Part shown: positions 36,557-50,170 of the stretch, in pieces
Layout: every line of letters starts with the position of its first letter
Numbering within the stretch: the stretch's first letter is position 1
NCBI GenBank assembly: GCA_027704905.1
Contig: CM051000.1
Span: forward strand, 14,112,514 to 14,176,513
Direction of reading: 5' to 3'
From: Muraenolepis orangiensis
Lineage: Eukaryota > Chordata > Actinopteri > Gadiformes > Muraenolepididae
Length of the DNA: 64,000 bases
Made by a program: the position numbers and the translations under genes
The notes under the pieces: generated by a model
Database searches by the model: none
What the model saw: only the letters and a program-made list of their open reading frames with translations
Told to the model about the DNA's origin: nothing

Positions 36557-38186
36557 CATAACATTGAAAATACGAATATGCATTTTGCTCGTAACTTAAA
36601 AAACCCGAATGAGATAGAGATGTGATCCCTCTCAGATATGCGTGTTGCATCGGGAAGGTGTAGGGTTGGGAAGAATTTCAGCTCAAAAGCTTGAAAGAGT
36701 GCCACAGGGCGAGAGATATGATGGAGCATTTGATGATAGTTTTTTTTTTCTCTCTGTCTAGATAATGACTGACACTGGACATGACGTGGGCACTGGACCA
36801 GATAACACTCCCATGGGTCGTTTTATTTCAAACCGATTATTCTGTCGTTTAGATTGGAGGATGGGCTGTTCTGTGAAGAGCACTTGCTGTGCCTTTTGTT
36901 TGGTATAATGCTTTCCCAGCAGGTCAGCTTAGTGAAATAAATAAAGCAGTTGTTGATGAATACCTCAAGATACCTTGACGTACAAATACCAAAATGCTCT
37001 GTCTGCCACCATACTACTACATCTATCAGCTACCACTTTGCGGTTCATTAAAATCTCCCTTCGACTTACATAAGGTTATGTCGGAGCACACTTGACGTGT
37101 AGTGATTTTGTGTTCACTCTTGTGTTACTGAAAACAACACCTCTGACAAAAGTAGCCTTTTTTTTTTACTTAGCATCTGCAAGGTTTCTAGCACTATTAA
37201 AAACTAAATATTTGTGCATTTGTGCATACACCATGCTAGGTGTATTTTTAGATGGCAGTGTACATATATACATGTTTATGAGTAGACATCGTTGCAGAAC
37301 ATGACGTCTTATAAGCTATAATGTAAATAGAGTGGACTTCATCTTCCCAGGCAACTTGAAAATAATATGTTTTTGAATGATATTGTATTGTTTATTTAAT
37401 TGTAAACAAACAAATTGCAAAACTAACATGTCATGCATGATTGATGTTCTGTAACGTCAGACCGTAGGTTTTTGTCTGGTGTTGAATAGGGACGGGTTTA
37501 TCGGTTTGTGGTTGGGCAGGTGGAGGTAATTGTATGTTACTTAGGCCACACCCACATTTGAGTATTGTTTGGAGGGACACCACCCAAGATGGCTGTCTTG
37601 TAGTGGGAGGGGGAGAAGGAGAGGGATGGGAGCACATGAACCACTGTGTTCAAGTTAAGTTAAAGGACTAGTTTAAAGGAAAAGACACTCACTATTGTAA
37701 GGAAGAACCCATGAAGATCATGTGGATTACTTGATTTGGTGAGAGCTGCATGTGAACTTGAAGTTGTTTGTATATTTGCTTCCTTTGTTGCTGATTAATT
37801 GGACATTGTTTGTCTTTACTGGACTGCCATAATTTAGATTGATTCCAGGACAGGGTTTCACAGGGTGAAACAGTGAATTAACCCTTGCATACATTATATA
37901 GTGAGTGACTGAATCCCAAGATAAAGATCCCTTTTCATTTGGCAATTTATAATGCTTTTCAAGGTGAAATTGATACGCATGTGACTGTAGATCATTCTGA
38001 TATATTAAGTCTGAGACATGGGCCATATTTTCATTATTAAACATGGCTGTCCCTCTAACCCCCGAACATGGGCATGCACAATATATTGTTTGTCACATCA
38101 TTTAATTAGAAAATGATTAATTCCTGGTAGGGAATGTCTATGCATCTCTAAATGGGTCATGGGTAGCCTACTTCTTTGCTTTACAA
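35903..38186. other. Unassigned sequence with possible LTR-like segment
   Basis: 36150-36420 has an inverted repeat (AACCTGTGGG ... CCCACAGGTG) and an AATAAAAACA signal, features seen in LTRs. No terminal target duplication was found. An (AT)n run lies at 36501-36555. Confidence 0.3.
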
Positions 38187-38662
38187 CAGGGGTTCCCAAC
38201 CTTTTTTGTGCCACGGACCGGCAGATACATGAAAAAAATCTTGCGGACCGGTTGTCAATTTTCGCGGGCGGTTGTCATGCGCTCCGCGCAAGTACGCGGA
38301 GCACCCGTAAAAAAACGCGCATGTACGAGCACCCGTCGAGCCGACTCTTTGAGCCGGCTCGTTCGTGACCGACACATCACTAGCGCGTAGTCTCTTTAGT
38401 AGCGCGTGCAACTGAAAGTCTCTCGTTATGCCGCCGATATATATTTAATCTATATATATCGATTATACCGCCCATATATACCGCTATATATATATATAGA
38501 TTATACTATATATATATAATCTCTATATATAGATTATACCACCCGCCGTTCACCTATACTCAAATTATTTGAGTCAAATATGATGATAAACACACAGCCG
38601 GCCCGGCAGTAACACCTCCACGGCCCGGTACCGGTCCGCGGCCCGGCGGTTGGGAACCCCTG
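38187..38662. mobile_element. Short hAT-like MITE with TATA-palindrome core
   Basis: The ends are CAGGGGTTCCCAACC and GGTTGGGAACCCCTG, 15-bp perfect terminal inverted repeats, with subterminal GGACCGG/CCGGTCC motifs. The core (about 38430-38560) is a cluster of ATATAT and GATTATACC units in both orientations that can fold extensively. No transposase is present, and a clear 8-bp target duplication was not found. Confidence 0.8.
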
Positions 38663-39680
<1,018 letters not shown>

Positions 39681-40099
39681 TTAATTATTTATATATATAT
39701 ATATGTATATATACTGTATATTAGTTGGGTGACAGTGATATGCACCTAGCTGTTTGCAACCACTTATAGCTTGATCTGTGTGACAGGTACAACGTCATGG
39801 ACCAATTAAGTAGTCTGGCCGAGACTCATGCAGTGTAACAACTCTGAAAATGAAAACTATGAAATGAAAACATTAAGTAGTGGAGAACAGAGTACCTCGT
39901 TAACATCTTCAGCAGTGCCCACACCCGGGAGAGCAGGGGAATAGACATTGATGAGATAATTAATGACATTAGGAGACAATGAAAGAGATTAAGCCCTGAT
40001 AACTGAGTCACTCCCAATACATACCGAACACTTACGTAACAACAAATTGGATGCAACAAATTTTCACTACTAAACTAGTTCCATTACAAATTAGGACTT

Positions 40100-40516
40100 T
40101 TTCCCCCTCATACACACAATTGCCTTCTCCTGTTTGTAATGGGGCCTATTGTGTCCCATATTAGGGCAGTAATGTTGGTCCATAACATATCTGTTCTGAT
40201 TCCACAATCACACCTCTCCAGCCACGCTCCTCTGCTACTATTTTGCTTGTTTGTTTCTTTAGTTGGATTTTTCGCCTTTCGCCTTTTTCGACCCTGGATA
40301 TTTTTGTGCACACCCCCTGTGTGCACAAACGTAACTCACGTAAGTCGCTTTACACATTGTATTATTACTTCCGTAATTTACACACACATAGTTGATTGTT
40401 CACACCTCATATCAGTTTATTCATTGAAGCAAAATACAAAATAGATGCCTACGGGTTGTTGGTCTGTCTGTACTACCAAGGGGTTTCACCAGCAACAACC
40501 TGTGTGTGGCATAACA
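40100..40516 (+). repeat. Probable 5' LTR (start uncertain)
   Basis: The end is placed at ATAACA because the next bases (GAATGTTCTGGCCAC) lead straight into the gag ATG, as in the Gypsy element at 48791. U5-like sequence with TTGTTGGTCTGTCTG precedes it. The left end is a guess. Confidence 0.45.
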
Positions 40517-40531
40517 GAATGTTCTGGCCAC

Positions 40532-41960
40532 ATGGAACCCGGTAGTACAGCAGACGGGTCAGATTTTTCTAAGGACCTAGCGGCGTTGATCCAGACTACA
40601 CAGCAGCAAGGAGTTGCCTTCCAGGAGATGGCTGCTCGTTCAGTCAGGTAAACACTCGTTTGGATCGACATGAGCGAGTGGTCCAGACGCCCTCGGCTGC
40701 TCGCCTTCTCCCTGCCACCCCGCCCGCTGTCGATCCCCAGTCTACCCCGTCGTTCCTTCCTACGGGAGAGATCTCTGCTCTGACCGCCCACTTCTCTTCA
40801 CTTCCCCTTGTTTGCTAAACCCCAGACCATTTTAGGGAAAACATTTTTTACTTCATGGCTTTTTGACCCATTGTGAATTTTTTTTTCTCAGCCGAGTTCT
40901 TATGGCAACGAGGGTGCTAAGGTAGCTTTTATTTTGTCCCATTTATCTGGTGGAGCTATCCACCAATTACAGTTTATTTATGGAGGAATCTATGGAGGAG
41001 TTTTTGACCACACATTCGATGGCCAGGATTCTGCCACTTGACACCACTCCATCTCTAAGGGCTCTCTGTCCGTGCCCGATTAAACTCTGAACTTCCGCAT
41101 CTTGGCTGCAGAGAGTGGGTGGGATGATAGAGCGCTGCAGAGCGCATATAGACGGGGACTGAGACTGTGAGGCAGTTAAGGATGGTATCATGAGAGATAG
41201 ACCTAATATCCTTAGCAATCTGATTCTCCATGGGCGGAGAGGGACTTGCGTAGAGGGATTGTGAGTCAGGTCGTCATCCCTAAGCTGTATTTCCTGTGGC
41301 TCCCCGTAGGCCTCTTCCCTCATCTCCCCCTTCTCACCATACCTCTCCCTATGATGTGTTCCCTGGTGTTCCCGTAGACCTCCTCCCTCACATCCCCAGA
41401 CCCTGACCATGGAGGAGCTGATGCAGGTGGGTCGCTCCCAACTATCTACGGAGGAGCGAGATCAGCGCTTTCAGGACCGACTCTGCCTCTATTGTGAAAA
41501 GGCCGGACACCTCATCCAAACCTGTCCTAACCGACCCCATATGCCAAAAGGCCAGGCTCACTAGGTCTGGGAACCCTGGTGAGCCTGATGACCCTTCCTC
41601 CTAACCAGCGGCCGTCTGGGAACAGACTTTTCCCTGTCACGCTGTCCTGGGGACAGGAGAATATCTCCATTGGAGCCTCCATCGACTCTGGAGCGGATGA
41701 GATATGAGACACCACCTTGGATAAGCAGGCAGGGATCCCCTTGTTATCTCTTGAGAAACCCCTCACAGTTCATGCCTTTGATGGCCATCCCCTGGTCCCG
41801 ATCACTCAGAGCACTGCCTCCATAAGCCTGTCCATTTGTGGGAACCACCATGAGTCCACCCGGTTCCTAGTTGTTCACGCCCCCCACCGCTCTACTGGTC
41901 ATTGGCAGACACTGGCTCGAGAGACACAATCCCCACATCTGCTGGACCTCAGGCAGCATC
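40532..41960 (+). pseudogene. gag-pol: Gag-protease pseudogene of the Gypsy remnant
   Basis: The frame starts MEPGSTADGSDFSKDLAALI and breaks near 40650. A canonical zinc knuckle, CLYCEKAGHLIQTC, lies at 41484-41523 with all four ligands. Protease follows with IDSGADE (Asp codon at 41684) and the downstream PLTVHAFDGHPLVPIT block. Several stops, including one right after the active-site motif, and frame changes make it non-functional. A Gypsy identity is clear from the pairing of knuckle and protease. Confidence 0.82.
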
Positions 41961-42597
41961 ATCGGCAACACGGAGGTCATGCTGAAGAAGGCACACCAGC
42001 GCCTCTATGCTCTACGGTGCCTCAGAAAAAGCGGTGTCTGGTGTCACTGTTTGGTACGGCAATACCACTGCATGGGACAAGAAAGCCATCCAGAGGGTCG
42101 TGAGGACGGCAGAGAAGATAATCGGGTGTGCACTTCCATGTATTGAGGAGATCTTTAAGACCAGATGTCGGAAGAAGGCCATGTTCATCATGAAGGACTG
42201 CAACCACCCTGGGCACCATCTCTTCTCCCCCTACCATCTGGTCGCCGGTTGCACAGCATCTGTACAAGTACTACCAGGTTTAAGGATCATTTTTATCCAC
42301 AGGCAGTGCGCTACTGAACTGCTAGGAGTGCTGCCACTTTCACTTTCATAACATGTCATTAACATTACACTTACATACTTTTCTGGACTTTCTGGACTCA
42401 TCACAGTTACTGCATTGTACTGCACTGTATTCATGATACACTACATGGTGCACTACTGGCACTTTAAATGCTTTTGAAAGAATTTTGTAAAAAAAAACAT
42501 AATTCACTTTGCTGCTCTTTTTTTTGTTAATTTTATTGTATATATTATATATTATTATTTGTATGGTGTTGTTTTTGAGATGAATACTGCAATTTTT
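41960..42597 (+). mobile_element. LINE fragment nested in the Gypsy remnant
   Basis: It encodes VMLKKAHQRLYALRCLRK, then after a deletion GVTVWYGNTTAWDKKAIQRV and TRCRKKAMFIMKDCNHPG, with part of the 3' UTR (TGGTGTTGTTTTTGAGATG). Compared with 29600-30205 it lacks the last part of the 3' UTR. Gypsy sequence resumes immediately after it. Confidence 0.82.
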
Positions 42598-42850
42598 TCT
42601 AAGCTAGACCTTCGCAAACGCCTACCACCTTGTCCGCATCAGGGAGGGGGACGAGTGGAAGACGGTGTTCAATACCCACCTCGGACACTAGGTTTTGAAT
42701 GGTGATGCCATTTGGATTGACCAACGCCCCATCTGTTTTTCAGGCCTTTTTCAACAATCTCCTCCGATTAATTCTCGGTCAGAGCAGGAGCACCGGCAGC
42801 CCATTCGCTTGGTTTTCCAATGTCTCCTGGAGAACAAGTTGTTCGTCACC
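42598..42850 (+). pseudogene. pol: Gypsy RT fragment downstream of the LINE
   Basis: Motifs KLDLR, VRIREGDEWKTVFNT and MPFGLTNAPSVFQAFFNNLL are present in different frames, then LLENKLFV. The RT active-site box is not present and the element fades out after about 42850. Confidence 0.78.
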
Positions 42851-43993
42851 AACCTGCATCTATGGAATAATCTATGGAATAATATCTATGGAACACATGC
42901 AGATGTGTGTCGTGTAAAAGAGGTGTGCTCTCGCTGCTTTATTCTGGGCTCATTATTATTCAGTTTGGCCACGTTGAAGCGCTTTGCAGAATCTCAAACG
43001 CGATCATGTGAAATGCTAGGTGTTCTCGTGTAATCAGGTGTGACCTTTCTGGTGATTAATGTGCCTGTGCTGCATGGCAGTCAACAGAGATTTGCTAAAA
43101 ACGTTAATTTGCGTATTCGAAAGTATTCAAAATAAGTTGCTTTTTGTCGTTGCCATGATTCAACTCAAGCTCAGGATGTGTGTTGTGTTTGGGATGATCT
43201 ATGGCACTCTTTATAATTCCTCATAATGCCTTGAGTTCTAATGTTTTTCAAGTTACTTCCTCCTGAATTATCACTTTAGGTTTGCATCATATTTATATCA
43301 CAATGGAGAGTAAATGTAGCATGGCTGTCGTTTTTTGCTCTCTTCAAATAGGAGACGACTATTTTCAAATGTCCTGACCACCAGCCGTGTGCGTCGGCCC
43401 GTTGGTAACCAAGCCCCCACCAAAAAACAGCAGCCACTGACATAATTGAATTATAGCCACGTTAGCCAAAGGACTCAGTTGTTGGTAGTTAAAATTAGTT
43501 GGTAACTAATTAATTGAACCATGGCCTTCTTCTAGTTCTTTGTTATATTATTCAATGTCAAAGAGGCAATGCATTGCAGCCGACAAGCCTTTTGGCCGAG
43601 GAACACGGCTGTGTAAAGACGACACCATGTCTTTGCCATTGGACCAATTTGAAATAGTTAATTATATCTCACTCGGAGTGTGCTTTACTGTGTTGAAACA
43701 TGATTATTTTCCGATAAACATTGTATTTATTTTTTGTGTCATGCTATAAATACGAAATGTGCCCATTTTTTATTACAAACAATGCAGACAAAAAGCCTTG
43801 GATATAAATAACTGGCACTGTAACAGATATACGTATGTACAGAAGGTGGGATGGAAATCAAGTTTGCCTCCTGGCTTTTCTCGTCTGTCTAAATAGATCT
43901 ATAATTCATCTAAATTAAGAATGTCAAATCAGTTGTTCTGATTACTCAGGGCTATGAGCTGGACTGTATCCTGTTCAAGTGTTCCTAAAGACA
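42851..43993. other. Unassigned sequence
   Basis: No gene or named repeat recognised. Confidence 0.3.
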
Positions 43994-44007
43994 CTGTGTG
44001 TGTGTGT

Positions 44008-44102
<95 letters not shown>

Positions 44103-44104
44103 CG
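43994..44104. repeat. (GT)n microsatellite ending in (GC)n
   Basis: About 100 bp of GT with one GG break, ending in an alternating CG tract of about 12 bp. Confidence 0.97.
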
Positions 44105-44399
44105 TCGTAGGGATTACCGCATATGTCGCACGCCGCAGGTCAATTGTAACCACACTACACATTATATAGCGGCTTTTGTTCGTTAGTGTCCTTTGGTTTC
44201 ATTTCCAACTCCCCTAATGTCTTTATTGTAGATACTCTGTTTACTTTCCAGTTTTGGTTGTCTAAATGGTTCGCAGTGGGAGGAGGGGCCTACCATGGAG
44301 TGTACTTCTACATGCTCATTTACCCATTGTTATGTGTTCGCTTTGAGACACATAATACATTCAATTGTAGTGAATGAAGTAGTGTTGGAACCCGTGTAT

Positions 44400-44516
44400 T
44401 ACATACAATGGCCATTACCATTACACGCACGCACACAGTCACACTCACGCGATGTAAAGTGCTTTGGGTGCCTTAAAAAGCGCTATATAAATGCAATAAA
44501 TTATTATTATTATTAA
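44400..44516 (+). mobile_element. LINE/SINE 3' tail fragment
   Basis: The block GTAAAGTGCTTTGGGTGCCT, then AAAAGCGCTATATAAATGC and a TTATTA tail, is the conserved 3' end shared by many fish LINEs and SINEs. The rest of the element is not recognised. Confidence 0.65.
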
Positions 44517-44677
44517 TGTCATGATTTACCTGTTTCAGTTTGTTCACTCCCCTGGAGCAAGACTGACTAGTTGAGGGAGTAAATTGATAGCTCTGTATAA
44601 GCAGTCGGATACTGGTCATGGGGCTGATGTTAAGACAAGCCTTGTATTTTAAGTAGTTGATGTAGTAGCCTTAGTTT

Positions 44678-46429
44678 AACTTTGTTACGGCATGTGGTGC
44701 CTCTGAGTGGCACTGTGGGCCTTGTATACCCTCTGTTTCAGGTCAGAGCCCCCCCCCTGCTCCAGCACCGGGATCTGGACTCCGCCCCAACAATCACCGC
44801 CACCTGTTTTTTGTTCAGTATAAAGGCTCCCTGTTTGTTCCACCTCACTCTCTTTTGTTTGACACCCTCACGACATGCACGTCCCTATGTTGGTATGTAT
44901 GGGTAAGGTCCAGGTATTGGGGACAGTTTAGACAGAGGCCTCTTTACATTTACACCACGTGCTTTACTCTTTGTTAAATACTCTAGGTTATAGGGGGTAT
45001 GCCACCCATGTTCTTTTGGCTAGAGTAGAGCTGCTACTCAAGTCAAGTCAAGTCAAGTCAAGTTTATTGTCACATCAAAGTTATACAAGTATAAGCAATG
45101 GGTGAACATCGTATGTGCAATACCCGACGACAGACCGCAGGTATAATAATAAAAATAATAGAATAAAAAAATAAGTAAAAAGTACAAACTGTATAAAGTT
45201 AAATATATAAAAATATAAAAGTGCATATATGAAATGCAATATATTAGCACAACAAAAAGAGCAATACATATATATAAATCAATGTAATAAAATATACATT
45301 GTTATATGCTATACACCCTTGTTCAGCAGCCTGATGGCCTGACTGTGGAAGCTGTCTCTAAGTCTATTTGTACGGCACTTGATACTGCGGTATCGCCTGC
45401 CTGACGGTAAAAGTGAGTACAGTTTGTGGCTGGGGTGGGCATTGTCTTTTATGATATGTTTGGCCTTGGCCACACACTGCTGGTTGTATATATCCAGGAG
45501 GGAGGCGAGCTCACCTCCAACGATATACTGGGCCGTCTGCACCACCCTTTGAAGCACTCTGCGCTCGAGTGCTGTGCAGTTTCCATACCAGGCGATGATA
45601 CACCCTGTAAGAATACTCTCAATTGTGCCCGTGTACAATGTTCTCAGGATGCGGGGGGCCCATGCTGAATTTCCTCAGACGCCTGAGGAAATACAGGCAT
45701 TGTTGGGCCCTTTTCACCACATGTGTGGTGTGCGTGGACCATGTGAGGTCCTCGGAGATGTGCACGCCGAGGAACTTGAAGCTGCTGACCCTCTCTACTG
45801 CAACACCGTCGATGGAGATAGGGCCGTGCTCTCCTCTCTGCTTCCTGATGTCCACGATCAGCTCCTTGGTCTTCTTGACGTTGAGGGTGAGGCTGTTCTC
45901 CTGGCTCCAGCGATCCAACCTCCTCCCTGTAGGCTGTCTCGTCATCGCCAGCGATCAGGCCCATCACTGTCGTGTCGTCAGCAAACTTGATGATGACGTT
46001 GGAGCTGTGCATAGCCATGCAGTCTTGGGTGTAGAGGGAGTAGAGGAGAGGGCTCAGCACGCATCCCTGGACAAGCGAGGTGAGGGCTACAGGTCTATAG
46101 TCATTCAGGCATGTTACCTTGGGTTGTTTAGGGACAACTCTGGGTTTTGGGGGGGGGAATTTAGTTTGATAGTTTAGTTTCCCTTTTTGCCTAGCTGTGT
46201 TAAGTTATTTTGATTTGGCATACTTCCACCAGGTCCCTAAGCCTGGGTCCTGAGGTATTTTGTATTTGAGTTTGACCTTTGTGTCTATTACCCCTTTGTA
46301 TTTGCCCACAAATACACTTGTTTATTGCACCTTGACCCCCGTGTTGATTCCGTTCTCGTTCCGGCGCACACAAGATCCCACTTTACCGGTTCTTGTACAC
46401 CCATAGACACTGTGGGTTGTAACAAACGT
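44678..46429 (+). mobile_element. Solo LTR interrupted by a LINE
   Basis: The outer ends are TGTTACGG (from 44683) and GTTGTAACA (to 46424). The flanks AACTT and AACGT are a near-matching 5-bp duplication. Without the LINE the LTR is about 700 bp. It has a TATA box (AGTATAAAGG, near 44818) in the left part and a CAAATACACTTG end region on the right. Family unknown. Confidence 0.7.
45035..46075 (-). mobile_element. 5'-truncated LINE inside the solo LTR
   Basis: On the minus strand it encodes LLYSLYTQDCMAMHSSNVII, the catalytic KFADDTTV, KKTKELIVDIRKQRG, FLGVHISEDLTWSTHTTHV, ESILTGCIIAWYGNC and a C-terminus ending RLLNKGV. An AT-rich 3' UTR and TTGAC/TTGACT repeats end it at about 45035. It is frame-shifted at least twice. 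It is the most complete RT-to-tail copy of this LINE family in the window. Confidence 0.88.
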
Positions 46430-47538
46430 TGTCCTCAGCTGTGCAGTATTGTGCTTATTTTTATCTGTTTCTAGTCCTATAGTTTTCAGTGTTTGAGCTT
46501 CAGGATGTCCCGGGATGAAGGATGGAAAAAGGATGAAAGTCATTGTTTTGGACGAATGAATCTTTTTTCTTTTAAGGGATATTTTTTGGGGCATTTTTTC
46601 TTTTATGCACAGGAGGGTGGAGATTGACAGGAATGTGGGTGGAGAGAGAGGGAATGACATGTAGAAAAGGACCACAGGCTAGAGAAAGGAACCAGGGTTG
46701 CTACAAGGCGGGTGACAGGCTTAAAGGATGAGCTACCGAGCAGGATGAGCTACCGACCCTGGAATTCGATAGATCTAATGTTGGTATCAAATAAAATAAT
46801 GAATTATGAACAACTGTAGCATCGCCTTGAATTGTTTCAATGTGAGGAAATATAAAATGTGAAGTTCACTGCCTGTGTGTCTGCTGAGAACTGCCTAACG
46901 GAAGTGATATTTGACCGTTCTCCATCGTATAAACAAGCTGAATTTATTCACGCAAGTTATTTGGCATTTTCAAAGTCATTCTATTAAGCTGAGATAGATT
47001 CCATATTCCATTTGGCGGAGGCTACTAGCGCGAGCCTTCTTTAATAGCCCAACAATGATAGATGGGCCTCGTAATAAAGTCAATGATCACTCAAAGTTAA
47101 CAGTTGACATGTCTTTTTTTTACTTCAGCATTTCAAACAACTGGCCAATACAGTTGGTATAAATATAGAACAACCACAGCGGCCGACATGGGGGTTGTAT
47201 ATTCATAATATACAATACGCTTTGAGTGGGTTCCATCCGAGAAGGATAGCAATGCTGCTGCCAACTTGGCCTTTGTTTGTGGTGTGACTAACCTTCTTTA
47301 TTTCATCAATTTAATTGAATTTTAATTAAAAATATTTATTTATCATCTAATCATTTGTATTATGTGTAATTATCTATGTTAAGAAAAGGCCACTTTGAAT
47401 GATTTGAGCTCATGATCATGTTGATTGATTGTGTTTCGGGACGGTAGAAAATAGTGTGTGACGAGCCATGCCTCAACACTGTGAACACATATGGAAGGAG
47501 CATCTGTGTTGTGTGGTGACTCGAGTCTGCCTCCTGGC

Positions 47539-47540
<2 letters not shown>
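46430..47540. other. Unassigned sequence
   Basis: No gene recognised. GGATGAGCTACCGA occurs twice at 46727-46757. Confidence 0.3.

Positions 47541-47579
<39 letters not shown>
47541..47579. repeat. (GT)n microsatellite
   Basis: A short GT run. The flanking sequence 47580-48768 is unassigned, with a GA-rich patch near 47920-47957. Confidence 0.95.
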
Positions 47580-48790
47580 ATCCAAATTGAATTTGTAACA
47601 GAAAAACAGACGGAGTAACATGATTTTCCCAGATATATAACAAATCATGTTCAAGGGTAAAAAGGGTCAGCTTGCCACTCTACATTCGTCCCATCAACAT
47701 TGACAACTTCGGTAACGGCAAAAACAAAAAACAAAAAAGCAACCCCGCTCTGCACAAACGCACAAACTTTTCACTTTTTTTCCGTTGTAAAATGTCATTC
47801 TTTCATTGGCTGATTTCCCGCGGAAGGAATGGTCCGCGGCGTGGCCCACTGAAGCAGCATCTGTTTGTGTAACCTGTTGGTGACATTTACCGGGGAACGT
47901 GTCAAATTAATAGGTAGCGAAAGAGAGAGCGAGGGAGAGAGACAGAGAGAAAGAGAGTTGAGTCGACTCCATGGCTTCTGAATAGCGCTTACCCGAGGCA
48001 ATTCATCTTTGTAAGGGATTGTTGTGCGCAATGACATTTTATACGCTGTGAAGGGAGCAAAGTGGGCAGCTGTGTCCCGTGATTTATTTGCTGTTGTTTT
48101 CCGTTTGGTTCCGGGAGAGGAGTAGGGAACACTGAACGCTGGCAGATGGGACGACATGCCGGAGCCTTGTACAAAACACTCATTATTATTAGAATAATAA
48201 TAATACTTATACTAATGATGATGTTGTTAGTTTAACAATAACCATTTTTACCATACTACAAAAAAGATATACTGAGGCACATAAGGGGGCCATTTCAGAA
48301 GGATTCTCGTGTACATATTTAATCTGTCAGATTCTTCTCGTTATTCTTAACACTTACAACAACACCCCTGTAACTCTCATTACTTGGCCTCGGTTCTTTA
48401 CCATGCAAACTATAAAGCAATTTCACAGATGCTTGACTTGAACATGTTCTACCGTGTTCCTGCGATGTTGTTTCCCCCCGCATCCTTCCAGGTGTCTTGT
48501 AATTACATCTCACCGAGAGGGTCCGTCCTCGTGCCGAAAGTGGTTTACATCTCCCACAGAGGGGCTTCCGCGTGCTGAAAGTGGTGACAGAAAAAGCAGT
48601 CTGCAGCATGGGGGAATCCTAGCTAGTCAATGACAGAGGCTCGCGCTTGTGCATTAAGATGGACAGAAATTACACCTTCGTGGCAGCTCTGCTGATTTGA
48701 CGTCGCCCGTCAACGCACCTGAATTCATGGCCAAGTTGATCTTTATTTTCCCAAACACAGACAGAGACACACACACACACACACACACAC

Positions 48791-49220
48791 TGTCATATCC
48801 AGAAAATTATGTTAAGTTCATTTAATTAGTTTTTGTCTTGTGCTTGTCGTGTTTTGTGATTTCCTGTTTTGTTTGGAAATGTAACTTCCCCTTCATGTTT
48901 TCCCGCCTGTGTTATTGTCTGCCCCGCACCTGCTTGTTTCCACCTGTTCCCTGTTCCCTTGTGTTTAAAGAGTCTGCGTCTTCCTTTGTTCTGGGCCAGT
49001 TTGTCTTGTTTCATGCCACAGAGCCAGCACTTTGTTTCCACGTCTTGCCACGCCATTGTCAGGTTTTTGTTATTTGGTATTTTGGATTTGATCTTTAAGC
49101 TTTTCCCTCATCTAAATTATTTGTGTGTTGTACTTTGCATTTTCATCAGTAACGACATTATTTTGATACTTTTGTCTCGAGTCGTGCATTTGGGTTTGGG
49201 TCCATAGTTCGGTTGTGACA
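48791..49220 (+). repeat. 5' LTR of the interrupted Gypsy
   Basis: It starts TGTCATATCC and ends GGTTGTGACA. It is followed by GAACGAACTGGCCAGC and the gag ATG at about 49237, the same arrangement as at 40516. Confidence 0.82.
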
Positions 49221-49236
49221 GAACGAACTGGCCAGC

Positions 49237-50170
49237 ATGAACCCAGCTGACTCAGATTAACTGACTGCTGCCATTCGCTCCCAAGGCAGACCCCTTGAGC
49301 AGCAGGAGGAACAGATGTCATTCATGCAACAGGGAGTGAAGGAGCTGGTAAACAGCCAGGACAATTTCAAATCCGCCATGACTACCCAAGTGAGTCATTT
49401 GGCATCGCAGGTGCATCAAGTGCTCGTCCACCTGAAGAACGAGTCTTCCTCTCCAGCTCCACATACGGCGGCTGCGGTAATACCTCCGGTCCCGGCTTTC
49501 CAAACCTCGACTCCTCACCTCTCCCCACCCGAGAATTTCTCGGGAGAGCCCGGACAATGTTGTTTGTATTGTTCAAATTAGTCTGCAATATGAACAACTG
49601 CCCTCCGCCTTTCCGATAAAGAAATCCAAGGTGGCGTTCATGATTTCCCATCTCACCGGTCAAGCTGTGGCGTGGGCTATGGCGGAATGGGCTAGGGAAT
49701 CGCCGATCTGCGAATCCCGGGAGCAGTTTGAAGCGGCTTTGAGGATGATTTTTGACCCTACAGCACCAGGCAGAGAGGCAGCACAAGGGTTGAACAATAT
49801 CGAGCAAGGTATGGACTCCGCTTTCACTAGCCACCGATTGTGGATGGAATGCTCCGGCTTTGTTTGATGCGTTTATTAAGGGCTCTCTGACGATATTCAA
49901 GACTTATTAGTGCCGCTTAATCTGCTTGATAATCTGGATTCTATGATAGCTTTGGCAGTCAGAACTGACAATCGTATACGCATACAAGAGCGAAATAGAG
50001 ATGGCTTACAAGCTGCAGTACCCCATGATCACCCTAGAAGTCGCCATTGGCCTGCCTCACTCGTCTTGAAGGACTCTTCTCACCTGTCATCACCAGCCAC
50101 GCAGAGGATGGCGCCCCCTGCCGTCTCGGAGGAACCTATGCAACTGGCCATCTCCTCACGGCGTGTCCAA
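49237..50170 (+). pseudogene. gag: Gag pseudogene of the interrupted Gypsy
   Basis: It opens MNPADSD and meets a stop at once. It continues with a coiled-coil-like segment (EQMSFMQQGVKELVNSQDNF) and HLSPPENFSGEPG. After a break comes the capsid core, KVAFMISHLTGQAVAWAMAE and REQFEAALRMIFDP. A zinc knuckle was not found. Multiple frames and stops make it dead. Confidence 0.8.

Larger units (their letters stand above)
40100..42850 (+). mobile_element. Ty3/Gypsy remnant interrupted by a LINE
   Basis: A gag start, zinc knuckle and protease (to about 41960) are followed by a LINE piece, then Gypsy RT motifs (about 42598-42850). Together they are a collinear but heavily deleted Gypsy copy. The upstream limit is uncertain: the 5' LTR appears to end ATAACA at 40516, but its start and the target duplication could not be fixed. 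Confidence 0.78.
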
